Shown one piece after another: positions 1-5,847 of a stretch of DNA of 14,689 nt. The notes below the pieces were generated by a model. That model had not been told where the DNA came from and searched no databases. It was given only the letters and a program-made list of their open reading frames with translations. The position numbers were made by a program, and so were the translations under genes. Location of the stretch: positions 1 through 14,689 of the forward strand of contig JAEYSH010000066.1 of the NCBI GenBank assembly GCA_023434825.1, read 5' to 3'. How positions within the stretch are numbered: position 1 is the stretch's first letter; each line of letters begins with the position of its first letter. The stretch comes from Methanobacteriota archaeon (GTDB lineage Archaea; Methanobacteriota; Methanobacteria; Methanobacteriales; Methanobacteriaceae).

Positions 1-524
1 GTAAAGTAACTGAATACACTTACGACTTAGTTGTATTAAGTGTAGGACTTGAACACTCTGCAGGATCTGACGACTTAAGACAAATCTTAGGTGTTTCCAA
101 ATCTGCAGACGGATTCTACATGGAAGCTCACCCTAAACTCAGACCTGTTGACACCTTAACTGACGGTGTTTACATTGCTGGTGTAGCTCAAGGTCCTAAA
201 GATATTCCTGACTCTGTAGCTCAAGCATCAGGTGCAGCAGCAAGAGCAGCTATCCCTATGGTTAAAGGTGAAGTGGAAATTGAACCAATCGTTGCAGTTA
301 CAGATGAAGATGTCTGTGGTGGATGTGCAGTTTGTATTGAACTATGCCCATACGGTGCACTATCCAGAGAAGAAGGTCATGCAGACGTTAACATAGCTCT
401 ATGTCACGGATGTGGAACTTGTGTTGCAGCATGTCCATCTGGAGCAATGGACCAGAGTCACTTCAAAACAAACCAGATTATGGCACAAATTGAAGCTGCT
501 CTAAACGAACCATCATCCAAATAA
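1..524 (+). CDS. hdrA: CoB--CoM heterodisulfide reductase subunit A, C-terminal part (5' end outside window)
   Basis: HdrA is the flavin and iron-sulfur subunit of the cytosolic HdrABC complex, which with hydrogenase couples CoM-S-S-CoB reduction to ferredoxin reduction by electron bifurcation. The reading frame enters from the left edge (first full codon at base 3) and ends with TAA at 522-524. The visible part carries the end of the FAD/NAD-binding fold, including DGFYMEAHPKLRPVDT and the AGVAQGPKDIPDSVAQAS block typical of HdrA. Two classical [4Fe-4S] motifs follow, CxxCxxCxxxCP, with cysteine codons at 315, 324, 333, 345 and at 402, 411, 420, 432. The N-terminal FAD-binding region lies outside the window, so the first internal ATG (120) is not a start. 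I see no lesion. A hairpin plus T-tract follows directly. HdrA-like paralogues exist in some methanogens, so the exact paralogue is slightly uncertain. Confidence 0.93.
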   Translation, partial: KVTEYTYDLVVLSVGLEHSAGSDDLRQILGVSKSADGFYMEAHPKLRPVDTLTDGVYIAGVAQGPKDIPDSVAQASGAAARAAIPMVKGEVEIEPIVAVTDEDVCGGCAVCIELCPYGALSREEGHADVNIALCHGCGTCVAACPSGAMDQSHFKTNQIMAQIEAALNEPSSK

Positions 525-560
525 GTGAGGTTTAAACCCTTACTATTTTTTATTTTTATT
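524..560 (+). terminator. Hairpin and T-rich terminator after hdrA
   Basis: Bases 524-544 fold into a hairpin: AGTGA pairs with TTACT (one G-T pair, one bulged C) around the perfect palindrome GGTTTAAACC. A tract of T runs broken by single A's (546-562) follows. The hairpin overlaps the last base of the stop codon. T-tracts are the known archaeal termination signal, and the convergent minus-strand gene begins its 3' end only about 70 nt further on. Confidence 0.5.
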
Positions 561-633
561 TTAATCAAATTTTGCTATTTTTGAATTAATTTTAGGTTAT
601 TAAAAAAAATTAAGAATTTTTTAGTTTTTAAAA

Positions 634-1113
634 TCACTTTAAAGATGAAAGTGCGTTCAACATTAATGGTAAAACCACAATTAACAATATTAGTGTCATT
701 AATGGCCTTAAAATGTTTATCTTATTCTTAGCACCTTCTATAAATGCTGAATAAACATGATTTATAGAATTAACAACCAAAAATATCAATAATATGATCA
801 TCACTGCCGCTTCAGCATATATGCCCCAATTAAGGAAGTAAACAATTAATGCAGTTATTGCTATTGCAATAAGATTAATTCCAGATTGTCTTTTAAATCC
901 ACTTTCACTCATATAACCTGAATATTCAGATGATGATTCTCCAAAAAATAGATTAATACCAGTTAAACCAGCAAGTGAAACAGTAACCCATACAAACATA
1001 ATGCTAAATTGCTGTTGAGGTGTATTTCCAAAATAAAAAGCTAAAAAAATCCCAATAAATACACCAATCCACCTCAAAATCTCAAATATCTTTGTTCTTT
1101 TTAAAAATTCCAT
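634..1113 (-). CDS. Small five-helix membrane protein, DUF6790-like
   Basis: This is a 159-residue hydrophobic protein of unknown function. Predicted membrane helices lie at about residues 13-29, 37-57, 78-97, 100-116 and 134-155, with a short polar stretch at 58-76 (FGESSSEYSGYMSESGFKRQ). The block GFKRQSGINLIAIAI followed by VNSINHVYSAFIEGA resembles what I remember of the DUF6790 family, in which a Q-R-E-x-G-x-N-L segment is followed by a helix ending in H-x-Y; the assignment is tentative. There is no signal peptide beyond the first helix. The start is supported by GAGGGGG upstream of the ATG on the minus strand. The gene converges on hdrA and diverges from the broken DUF169 gene; the 72 nt between them must hold both promoters. 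Nothing in the sequence indicates a substrate. Confidence 0.7.
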   Translation of the reverse strand: MEFLKRTKIFEILRWIGVFIGIFLAFYFGNTPQQQFSIMFVWVTVSLAGLTGINLFFGESSSEYSGYMSESGFKRQSGINLIAIAITALIVYFLNWGIYAEAAVMIILLIFLVVNSINHVYSAFIEGAKNKINILRPLMTLILLIVVLPLMLNALSSLK

Positions 1114-1185
1114 TCAAACCCCCTCTTTAGAACACTATATAAAATTGTTTATTAAATTTAACATAAATAATATTAGGTGAATTTT

Positions 1186-1915
1186 ATGTCCAATGAGTTA
1201 GGGGAAAAACTAAAAGAACTTCTAAAGTTAGAAAATGAACCAGTGGCCATAAAATGGTCTGTTAAAGAACCAAGAAATATTGAAAAAGAAAAGGGAACAT
1301 CAAGATTCTGTACTAAGCTAACAAAAACATAGTTTTTGTGCTCCAAACAGAAGTGTTTGAGAGCTTGAAAAAGCAATGAAAGGAGAAATATTTTACGCCA
1401 CTGCCGAAGAAGAAGAATGTATGGGTGGTGCAAGATATTCTGGGCTTAAAGATAAGTGCGAATTTCCAGCGAATATGCAAAGTGGTTCATTTTTAGTTCC
1501 CATGGGCGTTTATAAGGATATTCCTGCTGTTCAACGTTCATGGAAAAATAATATGAACATAGAACCGGGAATATTTCATGCAGTGATGTTTGCTCCACTT
1601 AATAAAGCAGATTTCGACCCGGACGTAATTTTTATTATATGTAAAGCTATACAGGGAATGGAAATATTACACGCAAATGCCTATGATTCCGGAGCTCATG
1701 GAATAGGCGCAGATTCTGGACCTATATGCAGTTCAATGGCTGCTATCCCTTATTTAACTGGAAAAGTAACGTATGGTTTTGGTGATGTTGGAGCGCGTAA
1801 CAACATGAATGTAAATCCGGAAGATGTAATGGTGAGCATTCCTGCAAGTGAATTATCAAGAATAGTTTCTAATTTGGAAGAAATGAGAACAAAAAGGATG
1901 TTTAAAGAACAATAA
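1186..1915 (+). pseudogene. DUF169 family protein, interrupted
   Basis: The true start is ATG at 1186, with AGGTGA at 1175-1180. Frame one gives MSNELGEKLKELLKLE, then EPVAIKW, and reaches RFCTKLTK before TAG at 1330. The family continues in another frame from GCA at 1373 (AMKGEIFYATAEEEECMGG) to TAA at 1913-1915. DUF169 proteins of archaea and bacteria have no assigned reaction; conserved cysteines and glycines suggest metal or cofactor binding. The ECMGG, YLTGKVTYGFGDVG and VSIPASEL-x-RIVSNLEEM blocks are intact. Joining the parts at LTK|AMKGE restores the spacing I remember from relatives (RxC then 11 residues to GExFY), giving about 225 residues. The obstacle is therefore an insertion of about 46 nt rather than a point error. 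The downstream part alone could start at ATG 1376 and make a 179-residue protein lacking the N-terminus, but I see no strong RBS there. The rest is well preserved, so the break is recent, removed in RNA, or an artefact. Confidence 0.75.
1327..1372 (+). other. About 46-nt double-hairpin insertion inside the DUF169 gene
   Basis: The block fits exactly between codons for LTK and AMKGE and shifts the frame by one (46 = 3x15+1). It is bounded by A-runs (1323-1327 and 1368-1372), so its ends can slide by a few bases. It forms two adjacent hairpins. ACAAAAAC (1321-1328) pairs perfectly with GTTTTTGT (1332-1339) across a 3-nt loop. GCTC+CAAACA (1340-1349) pairs with TGTTTG+GAGC (1354-1364) with one bulged A (1360) and loop GAAG. 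AAGCT (1315-1319) could also pair with AGCTT (1362-1366), which would close the block as one structure. It contains TAG in the upstream frame and TGA (1358) in the downstream frame. Candidates are a tiny palindromic element, a self-folding RNA bypass or splicing substrate, or local duplication. Confidence 0.55.
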
Positions 1916-1943
1916 ATATAATTTTATTTTTTTAAAAATTTTC

Positions 1944-2065
1944 TCAATAAAGTTTCAAAATTATTGAAAATTAACGAATAATGTCCTACTTTTTTAAAGT
2001 ATTTATAGTGATTTATTTTATACATAGTTATATAATCCTGATCTGAGTTACTTTTTATTCGGAGG
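1944..2065 (+). promoter_or_regulatory. Putative promoter region of glyA
   Basis: Two TATA-like boxes are visible, ATTTATAG at 2001-2008 and TTATATA at 2029-2035; I cannot tell which is used. Upstream lie small inverted repeats: TCAATAA/TTATTGA (1944-1950/1961-1967) and ACTTT/AAAGT (1988-1992/1996-2000), the latter abutting the first TATA box. In DNA this AT-rich such repeats arise easily. The ribosome binding site GGAGG at 2061-2065 is strong and fixes the start at 2073. Confidence 0.35.
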
Positions 2066-2072
2066 ATAATCA

Positions 2073-3341
2073 ATGTTTGAAAATGAAAAATATGCTTTGG
2101 AAATCAAAGAATTAACTAAAGAACACCATAACTGGATGGAAAATAGTATAAATTTAATTGCAAGTGAAAATATTACAAGTACAAGAGTAAGAGAAGCACT
2201 GGCTTCTGATTTATCCCATAGATATGCAGAAGGTCTTCCAGGTGAAAGGCTCTATGAAGGCTGTGAATATATTGATACAATTGAAAATATGGCCATTGAC
2301 CTCTCAAAAAAATTATTTAATGCAGAACATGCTAATGTACAACCAAATTCAGGAGTTGTTGCAAATTTAGCATCATTCTTTGCTCTTACAAAACCAAATG
2401 ATCTATTAATGGCATTAAATGTTCCTGTTGGAGGACATATAAGCCACGCTGAAGTTAGTGCAGCAGGTATAAGAAGTTTAAGGATTTTATCACATCCATT
2501 TGACAGCGAAAAGATGAACATTGACGCCGATGCAATGCAGAAAGAAATTATCAAAAATAAACCTAAAGTTGTTCTTCTTGGCGGAAGTTTGTTCTTATTC
2601 CCTCACCCAGTAAAAGAAGCAAGGGAAGCAGCAGACGAAGTAGGGGCAAAAGTCATGTACGACGGTGCTCATGTTCTAGGATTAATTGCTGGTGGAAAAT
2701 TCCAGGATCCTCTTAAAGAAGGGGCAGATATTCTCGCAGGTAGTACACACAAGACATTTCCAGGCCCTCAAGGAGGTATGATCCTCTGTAAAGAAGACAT
2801 TAAAAAAGAAATAGACGATGCAGTCTTCCCTGGTGTTGTAAGTAACCATCACCTTCACCACGTTGCAGCTTTAGGAATATCTTTAGCAGAAATGCTTGAA
2901 TTTGGTGCAGATTATGCTGATCAAATTGTTAAAAACGCTAAAGCGCTTGCTCAAAGTCTCTATGAGCTTGGTTTTGATGTTCTATGTGAAGATCAAGGAT
3001 TTACAGAATCTCACCAGGTTGCTTTTGATGTTAAAAAGATATACAGCGCTGCTAAAATGGCAAAAGATATGGAAGCAAATAATATCATCTTAAATAAGAA
3101 TCTTCTCCCATGGGATGACCGTAAACGAACAGATGATCCTTCAGGAATAAGGGTAGGAACTCAAGAAATTACCCGAAGAGGATTAAAAGAAGCTCAAATG
3201 CAAGAAGTTGCAGAATTCATTAAAAAAGTTGCAATGGACGGTAAAAACGTTAAAAATGAAGTTGCAGAATTTATGAGCCAGTATACAAAGGTTCATTATG
3301 CCTTTGAAGAAACTGAAGCTTACAGATACATTGAATTCTAA
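2073..3341 (+). CDS. glyA: Serine hydroxymethyltransferase (archaeal, 422 aa)
   Basis: This PLP enzyme interconverts serine and glycine while passing a one-carbon unit to or from a pterin; in methanogens the carrier is tetrahydromethanopterin rather than folate. The 422-residue length is normal for a complete enzyme. Visible motifs are the N-terminal NLIASEN (residues 27-33), SHRYAEGLPGERLYEG (48-63), D197 and H200 in the YDGAH motif that contacts the PLP ring, and the PLP lysine K227 in GSTHKTFPGPQGG. The start is set by GGAGG 8 nt upstream. A T-tract follows the stop. The next gene downstream is predicted to make the tetrahydro form of its cofactor. No lesion is seen, and codon use matches the neighbours. 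Confidence 0.97.
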   Translation: MFENEKYALEIKELTKEHHNWMENSINLIASENITSTRVREALASDLSHRYAEGLPGERLYEGCEYIDTIENMAIDLSKKLFNAEHANVQPNSGVVANLASFFALTKPNDLLMALNVPVGGHISHAEVSAAGIRSLRILSHPFDSEKMNIDADAMQKEIIKNKPKVVLLGGSLFLFPHPVKEAREAADEVGAKVMYDGAHVLGLIAGGKFQDPLKEGADILAGSTHKTFPGPQGGMILCKEDIKKEIDDAVFPGVVSNHHLHHVAALGISLAEMLEFGADYADQIVKNAKALAQSLYELGFDVLCEDQGFTESHQVAFDVKKIYSAAKMAKDMEANNIILNKNLLPWDDRKRTDDPSGIRVGTQEITRRGLKEAQMQEVAEFIKKVAMDGKNVKNEVAEFMSQYTKVHYAFEETEAYRYIEF

Positions 3342-3365
3342 CATTTTTTCTTTTTTTCTTTTAAT
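3342..3365 (+). terminator. T-tract terminator after glyA
   Basis: Long T-runs broken only by single C's (about 3346-3362) begin four bases after the glyA stop, with no stable GC stem. This is the usual archaeal oligo-T termination signal. TATA-like sequences for the next gene (TTTATAAATA near 3374 and CTATATAATA near 3394) follow at once, which suggests separate transcription of the dmrX-like gene. Confidence 0.45.
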
Positions 3366-3462
3366 TTTCTAATTTTATAAATATCAGTTATTCTATATAA
3401 TATTCCAAAAACTTTCAATACTCAATTTAATAATAAATTCTTATTTTTCAAGAGGAGATCAA

Positions 3463-4152
3463 ATGAAAATAGGTTTTGGAATTACTGGAGCAGGACATTT
3501 ACTTTCTGATAGCGTGGAATTACTGGAAAAATTAATGGCCAAACATGATGTTACTGTTTTACTTTCAGCCGCTGGACAAGAAGTTCTTAAAATGTATGGG
3601 CTTTTTGAAAGAGTAGAAACTATAACTGGCGGATATTATAACGAATTAGTTTTAGAAAAAGAGCAAAAATTTAGTTATCCAATTACCGGACGTTTTTCTC
3701 TGGGAAAATATGATCTACTTATTATTTCTCCAGCAACATCCAACACAATTGGAAAAATTGTTAATGGAATTGCTGATACTCTAATTACAAATGCAGTTGC
3801 ACAATCCGGTAAAGGAGGAGTAAAGACCATTATAATCCCTGTTGACCTCGAATCAGGTGATGTTGAAACTGTTTTACCTTCAAAACTTGAACTGGACTTA
3901 TGTCAAAAATGTGAAGTTTGCGATTCAGCAGCCGCATGTCCGGGAGATGCCATAACTCCAGGAGTGGAAATAGATCTCCTCAAATGCGTTGGATGCGGGG
4001 CTTGTGCAGAAACATGTACATTTTCTGCTATTTCTGCTGGAAAAATAATTACTATCCATATGAGGGAAATCGATATTAAAAACACTGAAAAGCTCTATGA
4101 TTTTGAAGGTATTGAAATATTAGGACACCCTTCCGAATTTAAAGATATTTAA
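3463..4152 (+). CDS. dmrX: Iron-sulfur flavoprotein, dihydromethanopterin reductase (acceptor) family, DmrX-like
   Basis: The predicted reaction is reduction of dihydromethanopterin to tetrahydromethanopterin, the last step in making the methanogen one-carbon carrier, using an outside electron donor; I infer this from family resemblance. Residues 1-140 form a flavoprotein fold of the Dfp/PpcA type: MKIGFGITGAGH at the start, SAAGQEV near 35-41 and the flavin-contacting ISPATSNTIGKI at 88-99. A ferredoxin-like tail follows: C147, C150, C153, C159-P and C175, C178, C181, C185. The first cluster motif has five residues, not three, between its third and fourth cysteines, and the second ends in Thr rather than Pro. 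The protein has 229 residues; the start is supported by GAGGAGAT at 3452-3459. It lies between glyA and a LigD-type phosphoesterase 18 nt downstream. An archaeoflavoprotein acting on another acceptor is possible. Confidence 0.7.
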   Translation: MKIGFGITGAGHLLSDSVELLEKLMAKHDVTVLLSAAGQEVLKMYGLFERVETITGGYYNELVLEKEQKFSYPITGRFSLGKYDLLIISPATSNTIGKIVNGIADTLITNAVAQSGKGGVKTIIIPVDLESGDVETVLPSKLELDLCQKCEVCDSAAACPGDAITPGVEIDLLKCVGCGACAETCTFSAISAGKIITIHMREIDIKNTEKLYDFEGIEILGHPSEFKDI

Positions 4153-4170
4153 CATCTAAAAGGTGGACAA

Positions 4171-4764
4171 ATGGTAGATAAAGATCCACTTAAAAAATAT
4201 AAAGAAAAAAGGGACTTTAAAAATACACCTGAACCTATTTCGAGCAAGAAAACACATTCTGAATCTCCAAGATTTGTAATTCAAAAACATGATGCCAGTA
4301 GGCTCCATTACGATTTCAGATTAGAAGTAAATGGAGTTTTAAAATCATGGGCAATACCTAAAGGCCCATCAACAGATCCAAAGCAGAGACGCCTTGCAAT
4401 ACCAACAGAAGACCACCCAGTTGATTATATTGACTTTGAAGGAGTAATTCCTGAAGGAAATTATGGAGCAGGGACTGTAATTGTCTGGGATACCGGTACT
4501 TACGAGAACATGAAAATAAAAAATAAAGAAACTGTTCCCATGGAAAAGACCATAGAAGAGGGCCATGTAGATATAAAACTTGAAGGGAAAAAACTTAAAG
4601 GCAGCCATGCCCTTATACGCACAGGAAAAGAAGGGAAAAAATTCTGGCTCTTTTTAAAGAAAAAAGATAATGAAGCAGATTCTGAACATGATATTTTAAT
4701 TGAAAGGCCAGAATCAGTTCTAAGTGGACGAACTCTTGAAGAGATTTCAGATTTAATGAACTAA
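4171..4764 (+). CDS. Stand-alone LigD-type 3'-phosphoesterase
   Basis: This 197-residue protein is a complete LigD PE domain with no ligase or polymerase domain. PE enzymes trim 3' ends of DNA or RNA, removing 3'-phosphates and terminal ribonucleotides with a divalent metal, to prepare ends for ligation. The core motif FVIQKHDASRLHYDFRLE spans residues 35-52. The likely metal and phosphate ligands H40, H46, D48, R50, H82 and Y86 have the same spacing as the active-site set I remember from Pseudomonas LigD. LKSWAIPKGPS (57-67) and GVIPEGNYGAGTVIVWD (91-107) are further family blocks. The basic N-terminus (1-30) is probably flexible. AGGTGG at 4161-4166 supports the start. Only 18 nt separate it from the dmrX-like gene, so the two are probably co-transcribed. 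Free-standing archaeal PE proteins are known; its repair partner is not in the window. Confidence 0.9.
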   Translation: MVDKDPLKKYKEKRDFKNTPEPISSKKTHSESPRFVIQKHDASRLHYDFRLEVNGVLKSWAIPKGPSTDPKQRRLAIPTEDHPVDYIDFEGVIPEGNYGAGTVIVWDTGTYENMKIKNKETVPMEKTIEEGHVDIKLEGKKLKGSHALIRTGKEGKKFWLFLKKKDNEADSEHDILIERPESVLSGRTLEEISDLMN

Positions 4765-4820
4765 AAAATGAATAAGTTATTTAAAGTTCTTAATACAAAA
4801 ATATAGTTAGGAGGTAGTAC

Positions 4821-5216
4821 ATGGCCGAAGATGAAAAAAGAGATTTGAACTATCTTGTAGGTGAACTTAAAAATGGTGATTGGAGAAGAAAAGAAGATGC
4901 AGCCGAACTTTTAGCCGAATTAGCTGATCCTGAAGCTGTAGATCCTCTAATTGAGGCTTTAAAGGACGAAGATTGTCACGTTAGAGAAGCATCTGCCCTT
5001 GCACTTGGTATTTTTGATGATAAAAAAATAGTTGAACCATTAATTGAAACATTAAAAGATGATAAGGCAAGCGTTAGATATGCTGCAGCAGTAGGGCTTT
5101 CTGGCGCTGGAGATGATAGAGCAATAGAACCACTTCAAAAAGCAACCAGTGATGATAACAAAACAGTACAAAAAGTTGCTGAAATGGCTTTAAATTCCAT
5201 AAAAGAAAGACAGTGA
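4821..5216 (+). CDS. Small HEAT-repeat (PBS lyase-type) protein
   Basis: This is a 131-residue acidic protein built almost entirely of about four HEAT-like repeats with a 31-residue period, at roughly 8-38, 39-69, 70-100 and 101-129. The repeat consensus D-x-x-A-(V/I)-x-P-L-(I/Q)-x-A/T-L-x-D-x-x-x-x-V-R is visible as EAVDPLIEALKDEDCHVRE and KIVEPLIETLKDDKASVR. Such proteins form short helical solenoids that bind other proteins. Many are called PBS lyase HEAT proteins although nothing suggests lyase activity in methanogens. The start is well set: AGGAGGT at 4809-4815, five bases before ATG. The 56-nt gap upstream contains AT-rich, TATA-like sequence, so it may have its own promoter. It has no signal peptide or membrane segment and is probably cytosolic. 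The partner is unknown. Confidence 0.9.
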   Translation: MAEDEKRDLNYLVGELKNGDWRRKEDAAELLAELADPEAVDPLIEALKDEDCHVREASALALGIFDDKKIVEPLIETLKDDKASVRYAAAVGLSGAGDDRAIEPLQKATSDDNKTVQKVAEMALNSIKERQ

Positions 5217-5258
5217 TTTCATAACAGTTTTTTCTTTATATTACCATTTTAAATTAAT
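5217..5258. terminator. Convergent 3' ends of the HEAT-repeat and DUF192 genes
   Basis: Forty-two AT-rich bases separate two converging genes. T6 at 5228-5233, followed by CTTTATATT, is a plausible T-tract terminator for the plus-strand gene. On the minus strand I see no comparable T-run in the gap. There is no stable stem. Confidence 0.35.
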
Positions 5259-5627
5259 TTAAGCCCTTTCACATGTAAAATCTAATTCATCTCCAATTTC
5301 TGTTTTTGAAGACTTAATTGTACCTTTTTCCATTTCAATAACATACATAGCGGGTTTTTTAGGAGTATAAGTTTTCCATGGATCAATTGAAACAATATCA
5401 ACCACTTTTTTATTAGAATCAGCGAAAATTATGTCCAGAGGAAATCTTACAAAGAACATATGGATTGCAGAACCACTTCGACTTCTTGTATTTGGAAGTT
5501 TTAAAATTAGTCCTCTTTCAAGCTTATTTTTAAACATTGTTCCCCTTAATCTTGAAAAAAATGTGTCTACAATATCGCTTTCGCCAACTTGCGTTCCTTT
5601 AGTAACATTTAATACCATGACTTTCAT
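5259..5627 (-). CDS. DUF192 family protein
   Basis: This 122-residue DUF192 protein belongs to a widespread small beta-rich family of unknown biochemical role. The family signature is present: FFSRLRGTMF (residues 23-32), SRSGSAIHMFFVRFPLDIIFAD (49-70), and DPWKTYTPKKPAMYVIEMEKGTIKSS, then GDEL, in the C-terminal half. Bacterial and haloarchaeal members often have an export signal; this one starts directly with the domain and looks cytosolic. A GTG two codons upstream (5633) is in frame, but it lies inside the GAGGAGTG ribosome binding site (5631-5638), so ATG at 5627 is chosen. The gene diverges from mat across a 220-nt gap and converges on the HEAT-repeat gene. No lesion is seen. Confidence 0.9.
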   Translation of the reverse strand: MKVMVLNVTKGTQVGESDIVDTFFSRLRGTMFKNKLERGLILKLPNTRSRSGSAIHMFFVRFPLDIIFADSNKKVVDIVSIDPWKTYTPKKPAMYVIEMEKGTIKSSKTEIGDELDFTCERA

Positions 5628-5733
5628 AAACACTCCTCAACATAAAAATTATAAACTAAAAATCAACATTTTTACTATTTTACTTTCATAATTATTTTTT
5701 ATCTACATTCTTTAATTAAGATGACTTTATCTA

Positions 5734-5760
5734 TTTTATATGTAAATACATTTAAATATC
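5734..5760 (+). promoter_or_regulatory. Putative mat promoter with adjoining inverted repeat
   Basis: In the 220-nt divergent gap, the perfect inverted repeat ATGTA-AA-TACAT (5740-5751) overlaps TTTTATATG (5734-5742) and abuts TTTAAATAT (5751-5759), both TATA-like. Such placement fits an operator for a transcription factor acting on the SAM synthetase gene, but AT-rich DNA gives such repeats by chance. From TTTAAATAT a start of transcription would fall near 5780-5787, leaving a leader of about 60 nt. Confidence 0.35.
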
Positions 5761-5847
5761 TTAAAAAATAACAAAAAATGGATCAATAGTTTACTTAAAT
5801 TTACGTTTTTTATGACTTATTTGGGTATGCAAAATTGGAGGCTATTT

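Noticed and set aside
1330..1360. Recoding of TAG (pyrrolysine) or TGA (selenocysteine) to read through the DUF169 gene
   Set aside because: The two halves are in different frames, so read-through alone cannot join them. Pyrrolysine is also not known from Methanobacteriales, and no downstream SECIS-type context is evident.
1315..1373. Archaeal bulge-helix-bulge intron in the DUF169 gene
   Set aside because: I could not draw a convincing central 4-bp helix with two 3-nt bulges at the required junctions. It is kept only as one possibility under the insertion finding.
5628..5633. GTG start of the DUF192 gene at 5633
   Set aside because: That GTG is part of the ribosome binding site that serves ATG 5627.
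5628..5847. SAM riboswitch upstream of mat
   Set aside because: The leader is short and A/T-only with no multi-helix fold. SAM riboswitches are not expected in methanogens.
5812..5847. Longer N-terminus of MAT from ATG 5812
   Set aside because: The extra 12 residues do not resemble the family, and the strong GGAGG lies just before ATG 5848.
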